DNA of 64,000 nt from Lingula anatina (taxonomy: Eukaryota; Brachiopoda; Lingulata; Lingulida; Lingulidae): assembly GCF_001039355.2 (NCBI RefSeq), contig NW_019774759.1, forward strand, positions 202,527 to 266,526. The letters are read 5' to 3'. Positions within the stretch are counted from its first letter, which is position 1, and the number at the start of each line of letters is the position of its first letter. Shown here piece after piece: positions 11,248 through 23,959 of this stretch. The notes under the pieces are model-generated. The model did no database searches. It was not told where the DNA came from and saw only the letters and a program-made list of their open reading frames with translations. Made by a program: the position numbers and the translations under genes.

Positions 11248-14200
11248 TTATCCTCCCTTCCAACTATATTTTTCATCTTTCAAAATCGATGCAAGTTCTT
11301 TATTAAAGGGTTCGTAGAATTCGGTCAGAATTTTTCTGGTTTCCTTTAACATTGGGATTTTATTTGGCGTCCGGTTTGAAGGAACTTTCAGTGTTATTCT
11401 TCTTTCTTCTCTCTTTGTCAAAGGGCCTGAAATTATTTATCAAATCCTAGTCAGCTTATTTAATAGTTAAATGATGCCTATGAATAATTTTGTGGCAAGC
11501 AATGACGTTGACAATTATCTGAAGTGCCCTAAGATAAGGATATTTCCCCTCACGCAAAAATTATATGAATAAGCCAATAAAACCATCCTTTTTAAACAAA
11601 TATGTTTCATAATTGGATGGATATTAAAAAAATATCCAATGAACAAAAAGTGTCTTGCTGCAAGTAGTTCTAAGTCTTTAGTTCCATGTTATAGACATTA
11701 TTGTCCATCTAAACACAAAAAAAATCTAAGTCATAGGTGGAGAAAACTAATTATATACTCACGCAAATCTAAAAATTCAAAAACTTTTCGTAATGTGTCG
11801 AGCTGATTTTTCACGTAATCTTCGAAACGCAAAATGAGCACCTGTCGGGGAGAGAAAGCCCGGATCCAGTCAGTCACGTGCACGCTGTACATTCCAATGC
11901 TTAGTCGTGCGATCTGAAATGTACAAGAAATAAGAGACAAACGGACTCGTTATATAGAGAATGCTCACAGATGAAAGCCATTTGATCTCAGACTCCAATC
12001 CAAAGTAGATATTCTGCTTTACCATCAAGTATCCAAAACGGGAGCTTGACGGGGTTGCTGACACCGTTTTTTTTTTAATCAAATGAAGGCAGATAAAAGA
12101 GATAAGAGACACTGGAAGAAACATTTCCCAAACAAGATAATATCAAATAAACTACTCAATCAATTACGTACTATATTATTCTAAAACCTACCTCACAGAA
12201 GCACTCTTCACTCCAGGGACGGTAGAGCCGCACTGTCCTATTGTGTACACAACTGCGGACAGAGTGCCTCATGCGGCAGTCGTTGAATATTTTTACCCCT
12301 TCTACTACTGCCCTGTGGAAGACTTCCGGCCTTTTGCCAACCCGTTTGGCCAGGTATAAAAAGTCCGAATAAACCCTAAAAAGACCAAATCGTTTTTTTT
12401 TATTCAATGTCGCATTTTAAGATAAAAAGAATACTCAAAGTTACACAATAAGTGCATGCTTAATCAATTTTGCTGAAAAACTCAAAACTTCCCCCTCAAT
12501 CACGTCATGGCTAGAGTACACCTTATCCAAATCACTTGGCAAAATTACGAACTTTAAATCCGAGCCGAGTTTGATTTTTTAAGTTTTTCGTTTTTTTTTT
12601 CGTACGTAATAGACCGGCCGTAGTCTCCGAGAGGGAGACGCGATGTCATTACCTAGACCAATTAATCATCAGTAATAGTAATAGATTTCAATAGATATAG
12701 TTTATTTTATGGAGATGAGAATTGGTAAACTTTTCTCGTAACGGTAAAAATGAGAAATTTAGAACTCTAAAGTGGGTTTACAGATCGTCATTTTCTCAAA
12801 GATTTTATGTAGTGCCACCCATATGATTAAAGAGGAAATTGCAGACTTTTCCAGAAAATATTTTGCTATAATACGTCTAACGTGTTTTGTATGCCTTTAA
12901 TAAAACTTAATTAAAGCACAATGATAGTTTGTTAGTACATGATACTAAGAAACAGTGGTGAGGTATTAAAAAGAGTGTGGTGTCGAATTTGACCCGTACC
13001 TTTCAACGGGATTTCTTAAAATAATGATAATTTTAGCATTTGGTTGTAACTGCTTCATATAGTCAGCAACTACGTATGTTGGTTCACCGGAAGTGACGTT
13101 ATTCCCGAGTCTTTCGTCCCAAAAGTCGTTAAACCAAAACGTCGTAGGACTAGCCTCTCCTGTGGAAATAGATAGGAAATAAATGAAATATGGATTTCTT
13201 TGAAATATCAACTTTATAATATATCTGGATAATATATTGATATTACGGCAACACTGTTCCTTACCAGAACTTAATATATTCATGGTATTTAAGAATAGGG
13301 TTGATGTGATTTCATTTAACACCACCATTCCCTAAAGCACATTAATTTCAGCATATTTCCAGCCGTTTTCTGCATTGCCATAAATGAAACCCCCACAGTT
13401 TTCCATTCAGAAGTATACCTGTGTTAAACAAAATATACTGCGCTGGATGGACAGACATTTTTCTTTTGAATTCGTCCAATATAAGGGAAACTATAGGGAA
13501 AGGCATCAATCTTGACAAACTTTCGTTTTCTTTTCTTTAGCTAATGGCTCCATACATACAGTCCCAACGGATTAAAAATTCCTTGGTTTTCCTCGCTTTG
13601 CACGCTGTGCCTTTTGTTCTTTGGGGTGAGGGGGGAGAAACATCCAAACCTTAGAAAGAGCACTTGCCCATTGTACCACACCAATTCTCCTTTTTGACCA
13701 CGAATATGCAATACCAGGAAATTAGATATCTAATATCTTGGTAATACATATATACATGTAGTGGAATGACTTTGTCCATGCTGTCTGCACTTTACCTGTA
13801 AGTCTAGTATGTATAGGACCGTCTTTGGGGTTGCATTTCATGCACGTTTGTTCTGCTATTGCTTTGGCAGCCATGTCGAACAGTTCTACGTACTGCGAGA
13901 AGGGCACGGACATGCTCTTGCTTCCTAAAAATAAGGAAAGTTTTTAGTCTTAGTTCACCTGGCCCCGGTTTCACAAAATACTTCAGCTCCCTGGCTTAGT
14001 TGACTAGGATTTCCATGAGAGTGCTGTTACACTGCTCCTTATAGGGTAAAATATGTCCATGTGACCATGTAGCCTTGGTAATTAAGTTCTTAGCCAGGGA
14101 ACCAGAGTTAAGTTTTTTTTTTTTTTTTTTATTGAAACAGGGGCCTGCTTGAAGCTCCAAACTCATCACTTTCTTTTAAAGGGGACTTCATCCACCCAAT

Positions 14201-17200
14201 ACTATAACTTACTACACTTACAAATATATTGATTATAGATAAGCTGTTAACTCAATCCTGTCTTTTTAAAAAAATATCAATACGTTTTGTAATGTTAATG
14301 AACATTTAGCATGCACAGTGTCTTTCAATCGCGAGTCAAATAATATGTATTCGCACGTAACACAATTCCACAAATAATACTAGTTTATCATGCTACATGT
14401 TCATGTCCCCCTAAACACTGTATTCTACCAAGTCAACATTGGTCCTATAAGCTACAAAAAACTATATCTGTTTTTACAGGTATTACACTGCCATATCCAG
14501 TACATATACATGTAGTTGCTTTGAATAATGTATAAATAAAAATAACCACTTATTGTTTCGATAACTTGTAATTGACTGAGGATAATTTTTATCAATTTTT
14601 TTCTCACCAAAGTTTCGTCGTCCCCACCACTGCGGCTCCTTCAACATGCCTTGGGCCATATCCGGATGCTGAGAAATCCGGTCATACAGATCGGTCGTTC
14701 CGGCCTTCGCCACGCCCACCAGGTAAAAATATGGAAGACACCGTAAATGTTGAGAAAAATGGCGCCCTCTCAGGAAAGCAAGGAAGTTTTTCAAAATGTT
14801 AAATTTTTGGGTGAATGTTTTCCCGTCCGCCCAGTGGTTGTTAGCATACATGGAGTCCAGTTTAGCGGGGATCTGTTCGTACCAACAAGGGTTTTTAAAG
14901 TTTGGGTCGAATTTCAGTGGTGTCTGTAAAAAAAGGCCATACATATAATATATCCAAATATGCCAATATTATGTCAGTTTTTAAGTCTTGCAAAATAAAG
15001 GTGAATTAATGAGTGAACACCCTTGACTACTGGTAAATAAAGCCCAACAGGAATATTTTCTCCAAAAGGCAATGATGCTGACTTAATATAATATAATATA
15101 ATATAATATAATATAATATAATATAATATAATATAATATAACGCAATCCAACCATACAATAAAGCACTGAAACAAACTGCAGCCTAAAAACAGTTGTTTC
15201 CCTATTACCCCACATAACAAAACTGACCGGCCTATCTGCTCCACACTCGAGCCTATCCTAATTGATATGATAACAAGATGTGTGTGCTCTTGTCGATTCT
15301 TCATTTACCTGCACGTTTCTTTACTGCCCTGTCGACGTGCAGTATTACCCATCGTGATTAATGGCACGCGTTTACAAACCAATCACAGGCATATTTTATG
15401 TAACAGGTTTCAAATATCATCTCTGACAAACCAAAAAGAGAATGCCATAGATTTAAAGCACAGGTCAATCTGGACCCACTTCTTAGCACTCTACTGTGGG
15501 GGCATTCTGAGATTCATGATGTTATTGAAAACTCTCTTTTATTGTCAGTATGCTCAACTGTTTTTAATGCCTTTACTGGAAACTTACTGTGAAGTTAGAT
15601 AATAGTAGTTAGTTTCTAGTCACGGTATGACCTCTTAGTGACTATGTGAGCGACCCACCCCCAACCCCTAAAGGCAGATCGGTGTCGATATATAATCAAT
15701 TTTTAAAGTCGAATCAGTCCGCATCTTATCAGCTTCGCATCCGCGGACCCCCCCTTCAAATAATCCTGGATCCGCTCCTGCATGTACATGTATGTGCAAG
15801 GTTAGAAGGAACCGTTGCTCCCTTTGTGGTGGATATGAAAACCTGCACATTTTGAAATTGCAATTGACTACAGCTACCAATTTTATGGTCACATATTCAT
15901 TGAAAGTGTGCACATGTTACAGAATAAGATTTAATGAAAAAATTCACAAGAATTCTTAAGTGTGTGATAAAGTTACCACATATGCATGAGCCACCGTCAT
16001 TCAGACCCCTAAAAAGCACAACTAACAAGGTCCATTAACAGCTATTCACTGACAGACCCGATTCTTTATTAACTAAGAATGGACATCAGTCTTAAGACAT
16101 ATTTTCTCTGATACTTGAATTTGCCATTCATATGCAGCAAAATAATCAAAAACATTCATTTAAGTACTACTACGTACCCTAACTCCAAGCGTCTTGTATA
16201 TTTCCTCTGATATGACCCGCTTCCGTTCGTCATCACCACTAGTATCACTAATTCCACCTTTCTGTAAGAAAGATGTGTTTGTGGGACGACGGTCGAGCCG
16301 TAACGGAGTGGACGGCTTAGGAGGGGTTGGTGGAAGTTTGGGTTGCCCATCTGGAGCCCCCGCCACACCAAGGTCCGGCAGGTGTCCTAAAATCAAAGGG
16401 TCCCGGGTCTTGTTGAGATTTTGAGGGGGTCCAGTGTACACACGAACAGAGGGTCCTGGAAAATTGGATAAGAGACAATTTCAAAAATTGAAATACGTAA
16501 TGGTATTATAGGGTAGATGTATCACAGGAAAGATTCCCCAAATCTACTATGGGCGTATTCCCATAGATTTTAGATCGATCTATCCCCGTGGGAAGTCTCA
16601 CCAGATTACTGTCAGATAATCCGGCTTAAATGTCCGTCCCGCCTACTACAAACTGTAAGGGGGTAATTAAATTTCGTGCCCGCTCGGTTGACAGCTATTT
16701 AGCGTGAACCCCCAGGGAGTTAGGTCGATCTAGTTTGGATCGATCTAATTTCTGGGAATGGGGTCTATCTCTGTTATACCGCATTCCGCTCTGAGGCTCC
16801 ATTACGTGACTCTACAGGATATACTAAGATAATTTTGTAGTTTTCTCATACAGTCTTTATAAACAAAACCGCTTCAGTTTCGGTAGTCTATACAATAATG
16901 TAACAATGATGCGGCTTATTCCTTTTGAAGATACCGAACGAATGCACGCTATTCATGGATGTACATTTGTTTAATACTGAAGTACATGAATTACGCCTGA
17001 GGATCTACGAAAATCAATAAGTATAGGAGGGGATCGAGGGTGTGGTGGAGGGGGAGGTAGGGTCTTCATAATACTAGCTACTACACCAGGGCAAATATAA
17101 AGCAGTACACGCGTTCTTTTACAATAATATATTCAGGGCACAGAAATGGAGAATTTAAATTAATTGGTTTTGTCTACTTTCGCTTGTTAAACTGATTTTT

Positions 17201-17974
17201 GTAGAGTGTGTGTGAGGGGGGGGGGGAGTATGGAAAGATGGGGATACCGTACATGTACATTGTAACAACGTACCTTCGAAGCAGATAATGAAGAAATAGT
17301 CTGTCCACTATATGCCCCCCTCCCTCCCCCCAGGATTCACCACTGATTTATTATTGTAAAAAGCCTTCTCCATTTAATATATGTAAGTTGGACCCCTAAT
17401 GCCCACATTAACTCACTTGATTTCATGGTATGATACGTCGAGGCCATTAATACGGCGTTAATACTTGGCGTGGGGTTAGCGTGCGGGCAGTCGTGTTTAA
17501 TGACTTACTACGATATACGGGTAGTCTATTTACAAGTGCCACGAGTCAATTTCTAAACAACACCCTGGGTTCAAAGGCTAGTAAAATAATTTATCTCTGT
17601 TATTCGCACACCCATGCCGTAGTCTCCTTTGCACACCGAGAATTTTTTTCTATTTCACAGCTGTGTATATCCTTATCTCGTTACTGACATCGCATCCCAG
17701 TCGTTGAAATTAGGAGATTTAAGAGCAGTCTTTCTAAATGAAGGCTTTGTCGTAGAGAGAGACATAGATCGCCTACCGTGGTACAATAAATAAAGCGTGA
17801 AACAGCATATGAATAATAATAATAACATTGCTTACCTGGTATTTGCAGCGCAATTTTAGCAGTGTACTGAAACTCCACACCCAGAAAACCGACCATAATC
17901 CCGACCATGCACAGCAGCAAAATGACTCCAAATCCTCTCTTGGATAGACCTGTAAAACAGACCAGCGACTCCAT
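11248..17974 (-). CDS. CHST15: Carbohydrate sulfotransferase 15-like (GalNAc4S-6ST family)
   Basis: Eight exons on the minus strand, in transcription order: 17974-17836, 16455-16178, 14923-14608, 13924-13796, 13159-13000, 12375-12192, 11913-11763 and 11426-11248 (stop TAA). Phases are consistent, giving 511 residues (human CHST15 is about 561). It is a type II Golgi protein: short cytosolic N-terminus, one membrane segment at about residues 14-34, then a proline-rich stem. The family transfers sulfate from PAPS to GalNAc-4-sulfate in chondroitin or dermatan sulfate. The 5'-phosphosulfate loop VGVAKAGTT is at about 208-216, followed by KEPQWW. The 3'-phosphate motif LRNPVERVYSDF is at about 335-346 and spans an intron. 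The start is the ATG of MESLVC; upstream in-frame sequence has no ATG. Substrate position is inferred from family only. Confidence 0.88.
12625..12646 (+). repeat. Short dispersed motif with GGGAGACGC(G/A)ATGTC
   Basis: TCCGAGAGGGAGACGCGATG and a few more bases here match TCCGAAAGGGAGACGCAATG at 5832 onward. Outside this core the similarity fades quickly. Probably fragments of one dispersed repeat. Confidence 0.4.
13961..14145. mobile_element. MITE-like element with GGCCCC-type terminal inverted repeats
   Basis: The left end begins GGCCCCGGTTTCACAAAA and continues to CTCCCTGGCTTAGTTGACTA. The right end, read as reverse complement, begins GGCCCCTGTTTCAATAAA and continues, after a T/A run, to TTCCCTGGCTAAGAACTTA. 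The arms pair imperfectly over more than 40 bases. About 185 bp with no coding capacity, inside an intron of the CHST15-like gene. No clear target-site duplication was seen. Confidence 0.65.
15084..15141. repeat. (TAATA)n pentanucleotide microsatellite
   Basis: About eleven near-perfect five-base units in intron 2 of the sulfotransferase gene. Isoleucine/tyrosine-rich open frames over it on the minus strand are artefacts. Confidence 0.95.
15745..15780 (-). repeat. Dispersed repeat family B, copy 1
   Basis: The reverse complement reads CAGGAGCGGATCCAGGATTA followed by TTTGAAGGGGGG. The same core, CTGGATTATTTGAAGGGGG after AGGAGCGGAT, is at 58571-58608 on the plus strand. Only this end of the repeat could be compared. 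Confidence 0.55.
16557..16759. mobile_element. MITE-like element with GATCGATCT inverted termini
   Basis: The left arm at 16557-16581 (ATTCCCATAG..TTAGATCGATCT) pairs with the right arm at 16737-16759 (GGATCGATCTAA..CTGGGAAT) with a few mismatches. A second GGTCGATCTAG lies just inside the right arm. Length about 200 bp, non-coding, within intron 1 of the sulfotransferase gene. Confidence 0.5.
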
Positions 17975-19148
17975 CCTTAAAATGCACCGAAATATTGATA
18001 ATGGTGAAATGTCATGAGCCAAATTCGCTCTCAAAGACGCTCAAAATCCCGTGAGGGTTACCCACGGATTATAACAACAAGAGGTTATGTGCAGGGTCCT
18101 GGTTTGAGTTATGAGCTATACACGCTAGTTCAAGAATCTATATGCAGCCGTCTTCACTTGAGAAGATCTCTTGAATATTGAAAATGCGGGAGCTCCGGGG
18201 TCTTCTTTAGCGACTACCATCACTGTTAGGCGTTAGAGTCTATGGGAGAGTGTAGCAGTTATAGTTTACAACACATCAGCAGGACTAATCGTCTTAGAAA
18301 GTCGTCTTTAATAGAACGTCTTAACTTCAAAAGATGGGACTTGTGTTGGACCACAATGACTTCTATGTGCTTTTGTACATGAATTAGGATAATTTTAATA
18401 AATTCAGATGCAGCAGCAGTAACACACAGTAGATAACGCTGTACGGCAGAACTGTGGTCTCTTTGTATCCGTCCTCAGATTAACATGGGCTGAGACACCG
18501 GGATGGACAATGCACAGACTGGCGGCGTTTTTTACGGTGCTTACTATACGTGTATTAAACGTTCGCTGTTGCAGTGTCTATGTGGTTCACTGTCTATATA
18601 CATCGGTATATACATTTAATCTGCCGGCACACTGAGGGATTTTTTACTGCAGCCTGCCAGCAGTTACAGTTTGACATTGTCTCTTTCATACCGGTGCTAT
18701 ACAGTACATACTGTGCTAGCCTATTCTGGACTTACTTTCCCAATCATTTCATTCTTTCCATGAACATTTTCTGGTCATCTTATGAATAAATCCCCGAAAT
18801 CCTAGAGAACAGCGGTGAAGATGAAATGATCGTCTCCACGCTACGGTTGAGCGTTTCTTGTGAATATTTTACATCAGTATAGATAACCTTAAGAGGCATC
18901 GTAGAACAGATACACTGTATATGTAGTGTGGTGTGACCAACTCCATTTACTGATGTTCATGTTTCGTGGCCCATTTAATTCTGATGACTTTGTATTCCCA
19001 TCCCGTGAGCTGCTGCACATTTTAGGTTAACACACTTGGAAAGTCACAGTGACTACACAGAAGCCTAAATATTGGTTCACAAAAATCCAACATAGCCACC
19101 TACTGCAGAAACTGTGTGGACGTCTTCCCAGCGAATGTCACGGCTGAT

Positions 19149-19192
<44 letters not shown>

Positions 19193-20581
19193 TGAAATAA
19201 AAATTTGTTGTCATGAAGTTTCTTTCGCGCGCTACTATCAGTTCACCTTCAACTGTATTGAAGAGACAACAGTAAACTCGCCTTAACATGGTTGGGTAAC
19301 CCTGGCACGGGGACGAGGTTATGCCAATGTTACTGATTAATTACCCGCGGCCGGGCAGTGTGTTTTTTATACAACGGCAATGCGGTAGTAGTAAAGTAAT
19401 GATAGCTGCTGCATTTTGATTCCCGCTTGGCTGAGCGTAACAATTTCCATCTCACCTACTGCAATTGTTATTTTCCAACTTGAAGGTAACTTATCTCGGA
19501 TATTCCCGCCAAACTGAATTTTCCTCGAAACGAAGCAACTTTCTCCTATTCACAAATCAAAACTGGGCCCGTCTTGCCCTTGGATTCGACGTTTTGTATC
19601 ATTTTAACTTAGTAGTTTAGTTCTAAATGTTTCCCGTAGGCTCAACATTTCAATCGAAATGTCTTCCTTCTCAGACCAATTACAGAAAGTGTACAAACAG
19701 TTTTAAAGTCCGATTTGGGAATGACTCCAGGATATCTTCAAACGCGGACGGTAATTTAAACTATGTACATTCCATAAGTATGTTTCTACCAGAATCGGGT
19801 ATTTTGTGTGCGTCATTATCTCCTATGACATTAGATACATCGAATACAATATATACGAAAAGTTGTTCATATATTTTAATTGAATAATCTAATTAACTTC
19901 TTTGTCATTATCTTTACTCAAGGGTTTTTTCTTTCTTTTTAGTTAACCTACAGTAACATTTTGGTCCACCTTGATTTACGTGTTTAATTAATAAAAGACT
20001 TACGCCATAGCAGAATGAAATACGCTCTGGTGATGTGTCTAAGGGCGACGCTGTTTGCCATCAAGTCACATACAGAGCCGCACTGGGCGTCCTTTATAGG
20101 GTCAGCGGGTCTATACCCCGACTATCAAAGTTTCCCGGTCATCATGGCCTTGGGCAGATATGTGGTCAGATATCGTCTGCTGGCTTTTAATGCACTGCCA
20201 TTCACAAAACCTGAAAGTTCATTTATTCACATGTAGTATTATGACTCGAGTTTAGGGCGCTCCATACATTTTTTCATTGAAATTTCGACGATTTCTTGCT
20301 TATTATCAAAGCAAAAGAACTTCAATTGTAACAGTTGTTTAAGGCTAATGCATTTACTCCTCAACAATTTTATCAAACCCGAACCCCATCATCAAGGCAT
20401 ACCCTATCCAAAGAAATTGAAAAAAATGAAAAACTATAAATCTGTTTTCGTGCCCTTAACATAACTGATTTCTCTCGTTACAGTGTCCATCTCCTTTACC
20501 AGAGTGACTAGCACATAACAGACTAAAAAAGTTCATATTTCCGTACTGTGAACAAGAATTTAGGAAAAATAAACAAACAGA
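17975..20581. other. Upstream region of the CHST15-like gene, no gene seen
   Basis: This stretch should hold the 5' UTR and promoter of the minus-strand sulfotransferase, but no clear TATA box or first exon could be fixed. It contains a 38-base poly-T run at 19150-19187. Open frames at 18574, 19627 and 20015 lack protein-like composition or recognisable domains and were not called. Confidence 0.45.
19150..19187. repeat. Poly-T run (38 bases)
   Basis: Uninterrupted T run. It could be the tail of a retroposed sequence on the minus strand, but no body was recognised. Confidence 0.9.
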
Positions 20582-20585
20582 CAAA

Positions 20586-20624
<39 letters not shown>

Positions 20625-20627
20625 AGT
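20582..20627. repeat. (AAAT)n microsatellite
   Basis: About eleven units, immediately before the inverted-repeat element that starts near 20719. Confidence 0.95.
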
Positions 20628-20718
20628 TATTGCCCGGCGGGCCTCAGGTAGAGAGTACTCTCATACAAGACTCAGATCGGAGTTATTGGTATTTATTATA
20701 CTGTGTGTACTGCTAACC

Positions 20719-20853
20719 TACCCTCTACCAGGGTGGCAGATTATATAGAGAAAAACGGGGGAAACCAGAAATGGTTAAATGGCCGTCTATTTATCTAAAG
20801 ACGTATATGTGAATATTCTGTGAACAGTCAATCTTTGGCGCTGGTAGAGGGTA
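20719..20853. mobile_element. Foldback element, CTGGTAGAGGGTA family, member 1
   Basis: The left arm TACCCTCTACCAGGGTGGCA (20719 onward, then GATT) pairs with the right arm at 20830-20853, which ends CTGGTAGAGGGTA. Both arms are next to CTGCTAACCTA-like sequence. About 135 bp, non-coding. Two more members lie in each copy of the 5.3 kb duplication. Confidence 0.55.
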
Positions 20854-22703
20854 CTGCTAACCTAACACAGTGACTCTTATCGCAATTACTCTGACCCTGA
20901 CAGGTGATCTACGGGTGAACACATTAAGTGGATCGATCATCACGCTGGTTTGATTAGAACTTCATTCATAACCAAAAGAAGTTAACGAGATGACGGCACT
21001 GAGATCGATCGATCGACCAGCCTGTGTGAACTCTGTTTGACCACTACCATAGACCCACGTGCATTCAGAGCTGTTAACGATTTGCCTTCAGTGTTTAAAG
21101 TGAGAGCGGTTCGGTTATTTGTGCAGTAATTCAAATGAAAAGCGGATTATGTACATATGGTTTTATGCATTCAATAAGTCGTGTTGCCTTGAAGAGGACA
21201 GTGTGCTTGGACAATGCATTGTGCAGCACTGGACTCTACTGTTAAAAATCTTTGGGGACTAACTGCGATCATTCTCTTTCTATTTCTCTCTCTCTCTCTC
21301 TCTCTCTCTGACTGCCAAGTTTGCACACTTGAACTATGACTGTTCTAGATTGCCAATGCTCTAATAACGACACTTACAATGACAGTAAAACACGAAAAGG
21401 GGGGCTCCAAAATTTTGTTAATAACCGATTATGATTGGTGTCACTAAAGAACGCGACAAATTGACTAGATACATATTTGTCAATCGTTTGGACCATATGA
21501 TCCCAAGAAATGACATTCAGCAGACATTAACGTGCAGTTCATTTCTTCATTATGCAACTGAAACCTCCACAGTTTTAATCGAATACTATTTCCAACCATC
21601 TGTGAGGGGTATAACCCCGCAACGACGTGGCTAAATATCTCACAAAATGTCAAGGGCAGAAATCTTAATGCACTGGTAGACAAGTGCAAAACAGGAAATA
21701 ATTTTAAAAAGTTATATGTTTGCTTAAGCAGTTGTGGCCCTAAATATTTACCGGTAGTCATGGAATAAAATAACCTCAGACTAAGCTACATTTTGTCCGT
21801 TTAATCGTGATATCATTTTAACTCATCTGCGTTCTCTGTGGCGTCTTAAATCTACCCTTAATAATACAGAAGTTCACATGGCTTACCCGAGTCTTCCTTT
21901 CTCGTGTCAAAAAAAGCTAAAAATCAGGGATAAGTCAGTAATCCTTGGTGATTCGCAGTCCTTTGCGTAATACTCAGTCCGTAAGTACTGTGAATACCCA
22001 CTTAACATATATCGGTTACGTACCAGGTTAAAGCGAGGTGCTGATTTCTTTGTCGTTAGTTCAGACTGCAGTGTTTACTTAAGTGACGTTCGATGTATAT
22101 ACTCACACGCATATTAAACAACTATAAAAAAACGAAGACTTCGGTATGAATCCCGTGAAAAAAACCCGTCAGCTGATAGGTTTTCGTCAATCTGGCCGGT
22201 AACGCAAACCAGTTACATTAGGCGAGAAAAAGTTCCTCATCAATACGATCAGTCATTTTACCCAAGTCTCTTGTTAAAGTGTAAGTCATTCCAAAAAAAA
22301 GCAAAAAAAAATAATAATAATAATAAAAATGAGAGAAAGAGAGAGAGAGAGAGAGAGCTGGGTAAGACTACATCGTATTTCACCATCTAATCGGATGCCT
22401 CGTCGCCAAACCCTACTATTATCGTCGTTATGGGTGGCGAGAGGGGTGGAACGGTTTTCGACCCCGTGACGACCCCGGGAGATGATGAACGCAGGAGTGC
22501 ATCTATCCACTGGGTTTGCAAATGAGGAGCGAACAAGGATAGGAATATCAAAATAGTAGACAAAGGGAATTTACTGTTATATGTACAAGTAGTAGAGTAG
22601 GGAATGGTTTGGTTTTGTGTCGTTTCGCTAGCTCACTTTTTCTGTTTCGGTGGGGGCTGGAGAAAGGCAAGATACCTCGAGTGTTTAGGATGGTACACAT
22701 TAC

Positions 22704-22705
<2 letters not shown>

Positions 22706-22741
<36 letters not shown>
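22706..22741. repeat. (GA)n microsatellite
   Basis: Eighteen or so GA units. The counterpart in copy 2 is at 28195-28227 and is shorter. Another (GA)n is at 22329-22356, matching 27828-27846. Confidence 0.95.
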
Positions 22742-22744
<3 letters not shown>

Positions 22745-22871
22745 TGTGCGCTGAGTCACGCTCTCCTTATTCCTTAACAAATAATTTTATAAGTCTGCAT
22801 ATCACCATCACATTATAACGCGCTGGGGTGGGGTGGGGGGAGGAATTCAGTTTCAGAATCTGTATACAGCC

Positions 22872-22994
22872 TACCTTCTTCCAGGGCCACGGATTGATTT
22901 TTTCACTAGATTTACAAATGTCGCTGGTTAAAACTCTTCTGCATTTTATTAGAGATAAGTGCATCTTATAAATCTGCGGCCCTAGTAGAGGGTA
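22872..22994. mobile_element. Foldback element, CTGGTAGAGGGTA family, member 2
   Basis: Left arm 22872-22895 (TACCTTCTTCCAGGGCCACG) and right arm 22971-22994 (AATCTGCGGCCCTAGTAGAG then GGTA) are imperfect inverted repeats. The duplicated copy is at 28357-28479, where the right arm reads CCCTGGTAGAGGGTA. The interior holds TTCACTAGA, shared with member 3. Confidence 0.55.
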
Positions 22995-23823
22995 TATACA
23001 GTCTACGTTCAAGATGACTGCATAAAACCCAGGTGCGGTTTATTATAATGAGAAAATCTGTCTGTCCCGGTTCAGCTTTGAAAAAAATCCATAATATGGT
23101 AAGCTTTACAAATAATTCATAACGCCAGAGAAGTGAAAATTGTTTTCGTCATATAGGTTTAACGGTGCACTGGTTAAACACAAAAAAAGGGAAGTCAATT
23201 TTGATCAAGGTATTGAGTTTCAATACAACAATTTATCCTTTACCGGGACCCCAAGGTTCAACTCGCGATCATTCGTGCCACTTATAGTTTTATCTACCAT
23301 ATACTGAATAATATGAAAGGGTGTATGATTTTGTTACAGACGACCCAATACAAACAGAACGGATCCTTGTCGGGAGCTTATGACTGTTTGTCTCTTACAA
23401 TATGCGTCTTGATTTATTTTCCAATTTTTGAATAATATTCCGTGATTTATTTTTTTTTTATGTTATTTCTTTTATTCAAGTGAAAATCATTTCTAGTGGA
23501 GAAGCCCGGCTGCCGGTTTGAATACAAAGAATCCGTATAAGATGATTTAAAACTAATGCGATCAGCGCGCATCAGTTCTGTAGTATTTGCACTCCTTGGG
23601 ATTCTGACCATACCGGTTTTCGAATACAAGAACAAATTAATTCTCACTTAAGGTTATCAGTACAGTTAAGAGTTCATCATATGCTAGACATTTTATATCC
23701 CCTTATTAAAAATATTAATAAATTTAAACAGACACCCATTGTTGTGCCAGATGGAGAAGATAGGACCTATTATCTCTGGATCTTCCATATCAGCGCGGAG
23801 ACGGGGGCAAGTCGCACACTCGT

Positions 23824-23959
23824 TATTCTCTACAGGGGCCGCAGATTAATTATATGTGCACGTTTCTCCAACACAGTGGAGAAATGTGCCGTGAATTAGC
23901 CAGAGACATATCGGCGAATGTTCTAGTGAAAAATTAATCTGTCGCCCTCGTAGACGGTA
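23824..23959. mobile_element. Foldback element, CTGGTAGAGGGTA family, member 3
   Basis: The left arm at 23824-23847 ends GGGGCCGCAGATT. The right arm at 23936-23959 begins AATCTGTCGCCCTCGTAGAC. The interior has a nested hairpin (TTTCTCCA..TGGAGAAA). Read as reverse complement it contains TTTTCACTAGAAC, like member 2. The duplicated copy is at about 29313-29449. Confidence 0.5.

Noticed and set aside
15083-15304. Ile/Leu/Tyr-rich minus-strand frames
   Set aside because: They are translations of the (TAATA)n microsatellite.
19627-20236. Two short plus-strand frames (19627-19887, 20015-20236)
   Set aside because: No domain, no supporting splice sites, composition typical of non-coding DNA.
21431-21761. 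Short frames conserved in both copies of the 5.3 kb block (67 and 93 residues)
   Set aside because: Their conservation simply follows from the duplication. There is no domain, and the two strands overlap each other.
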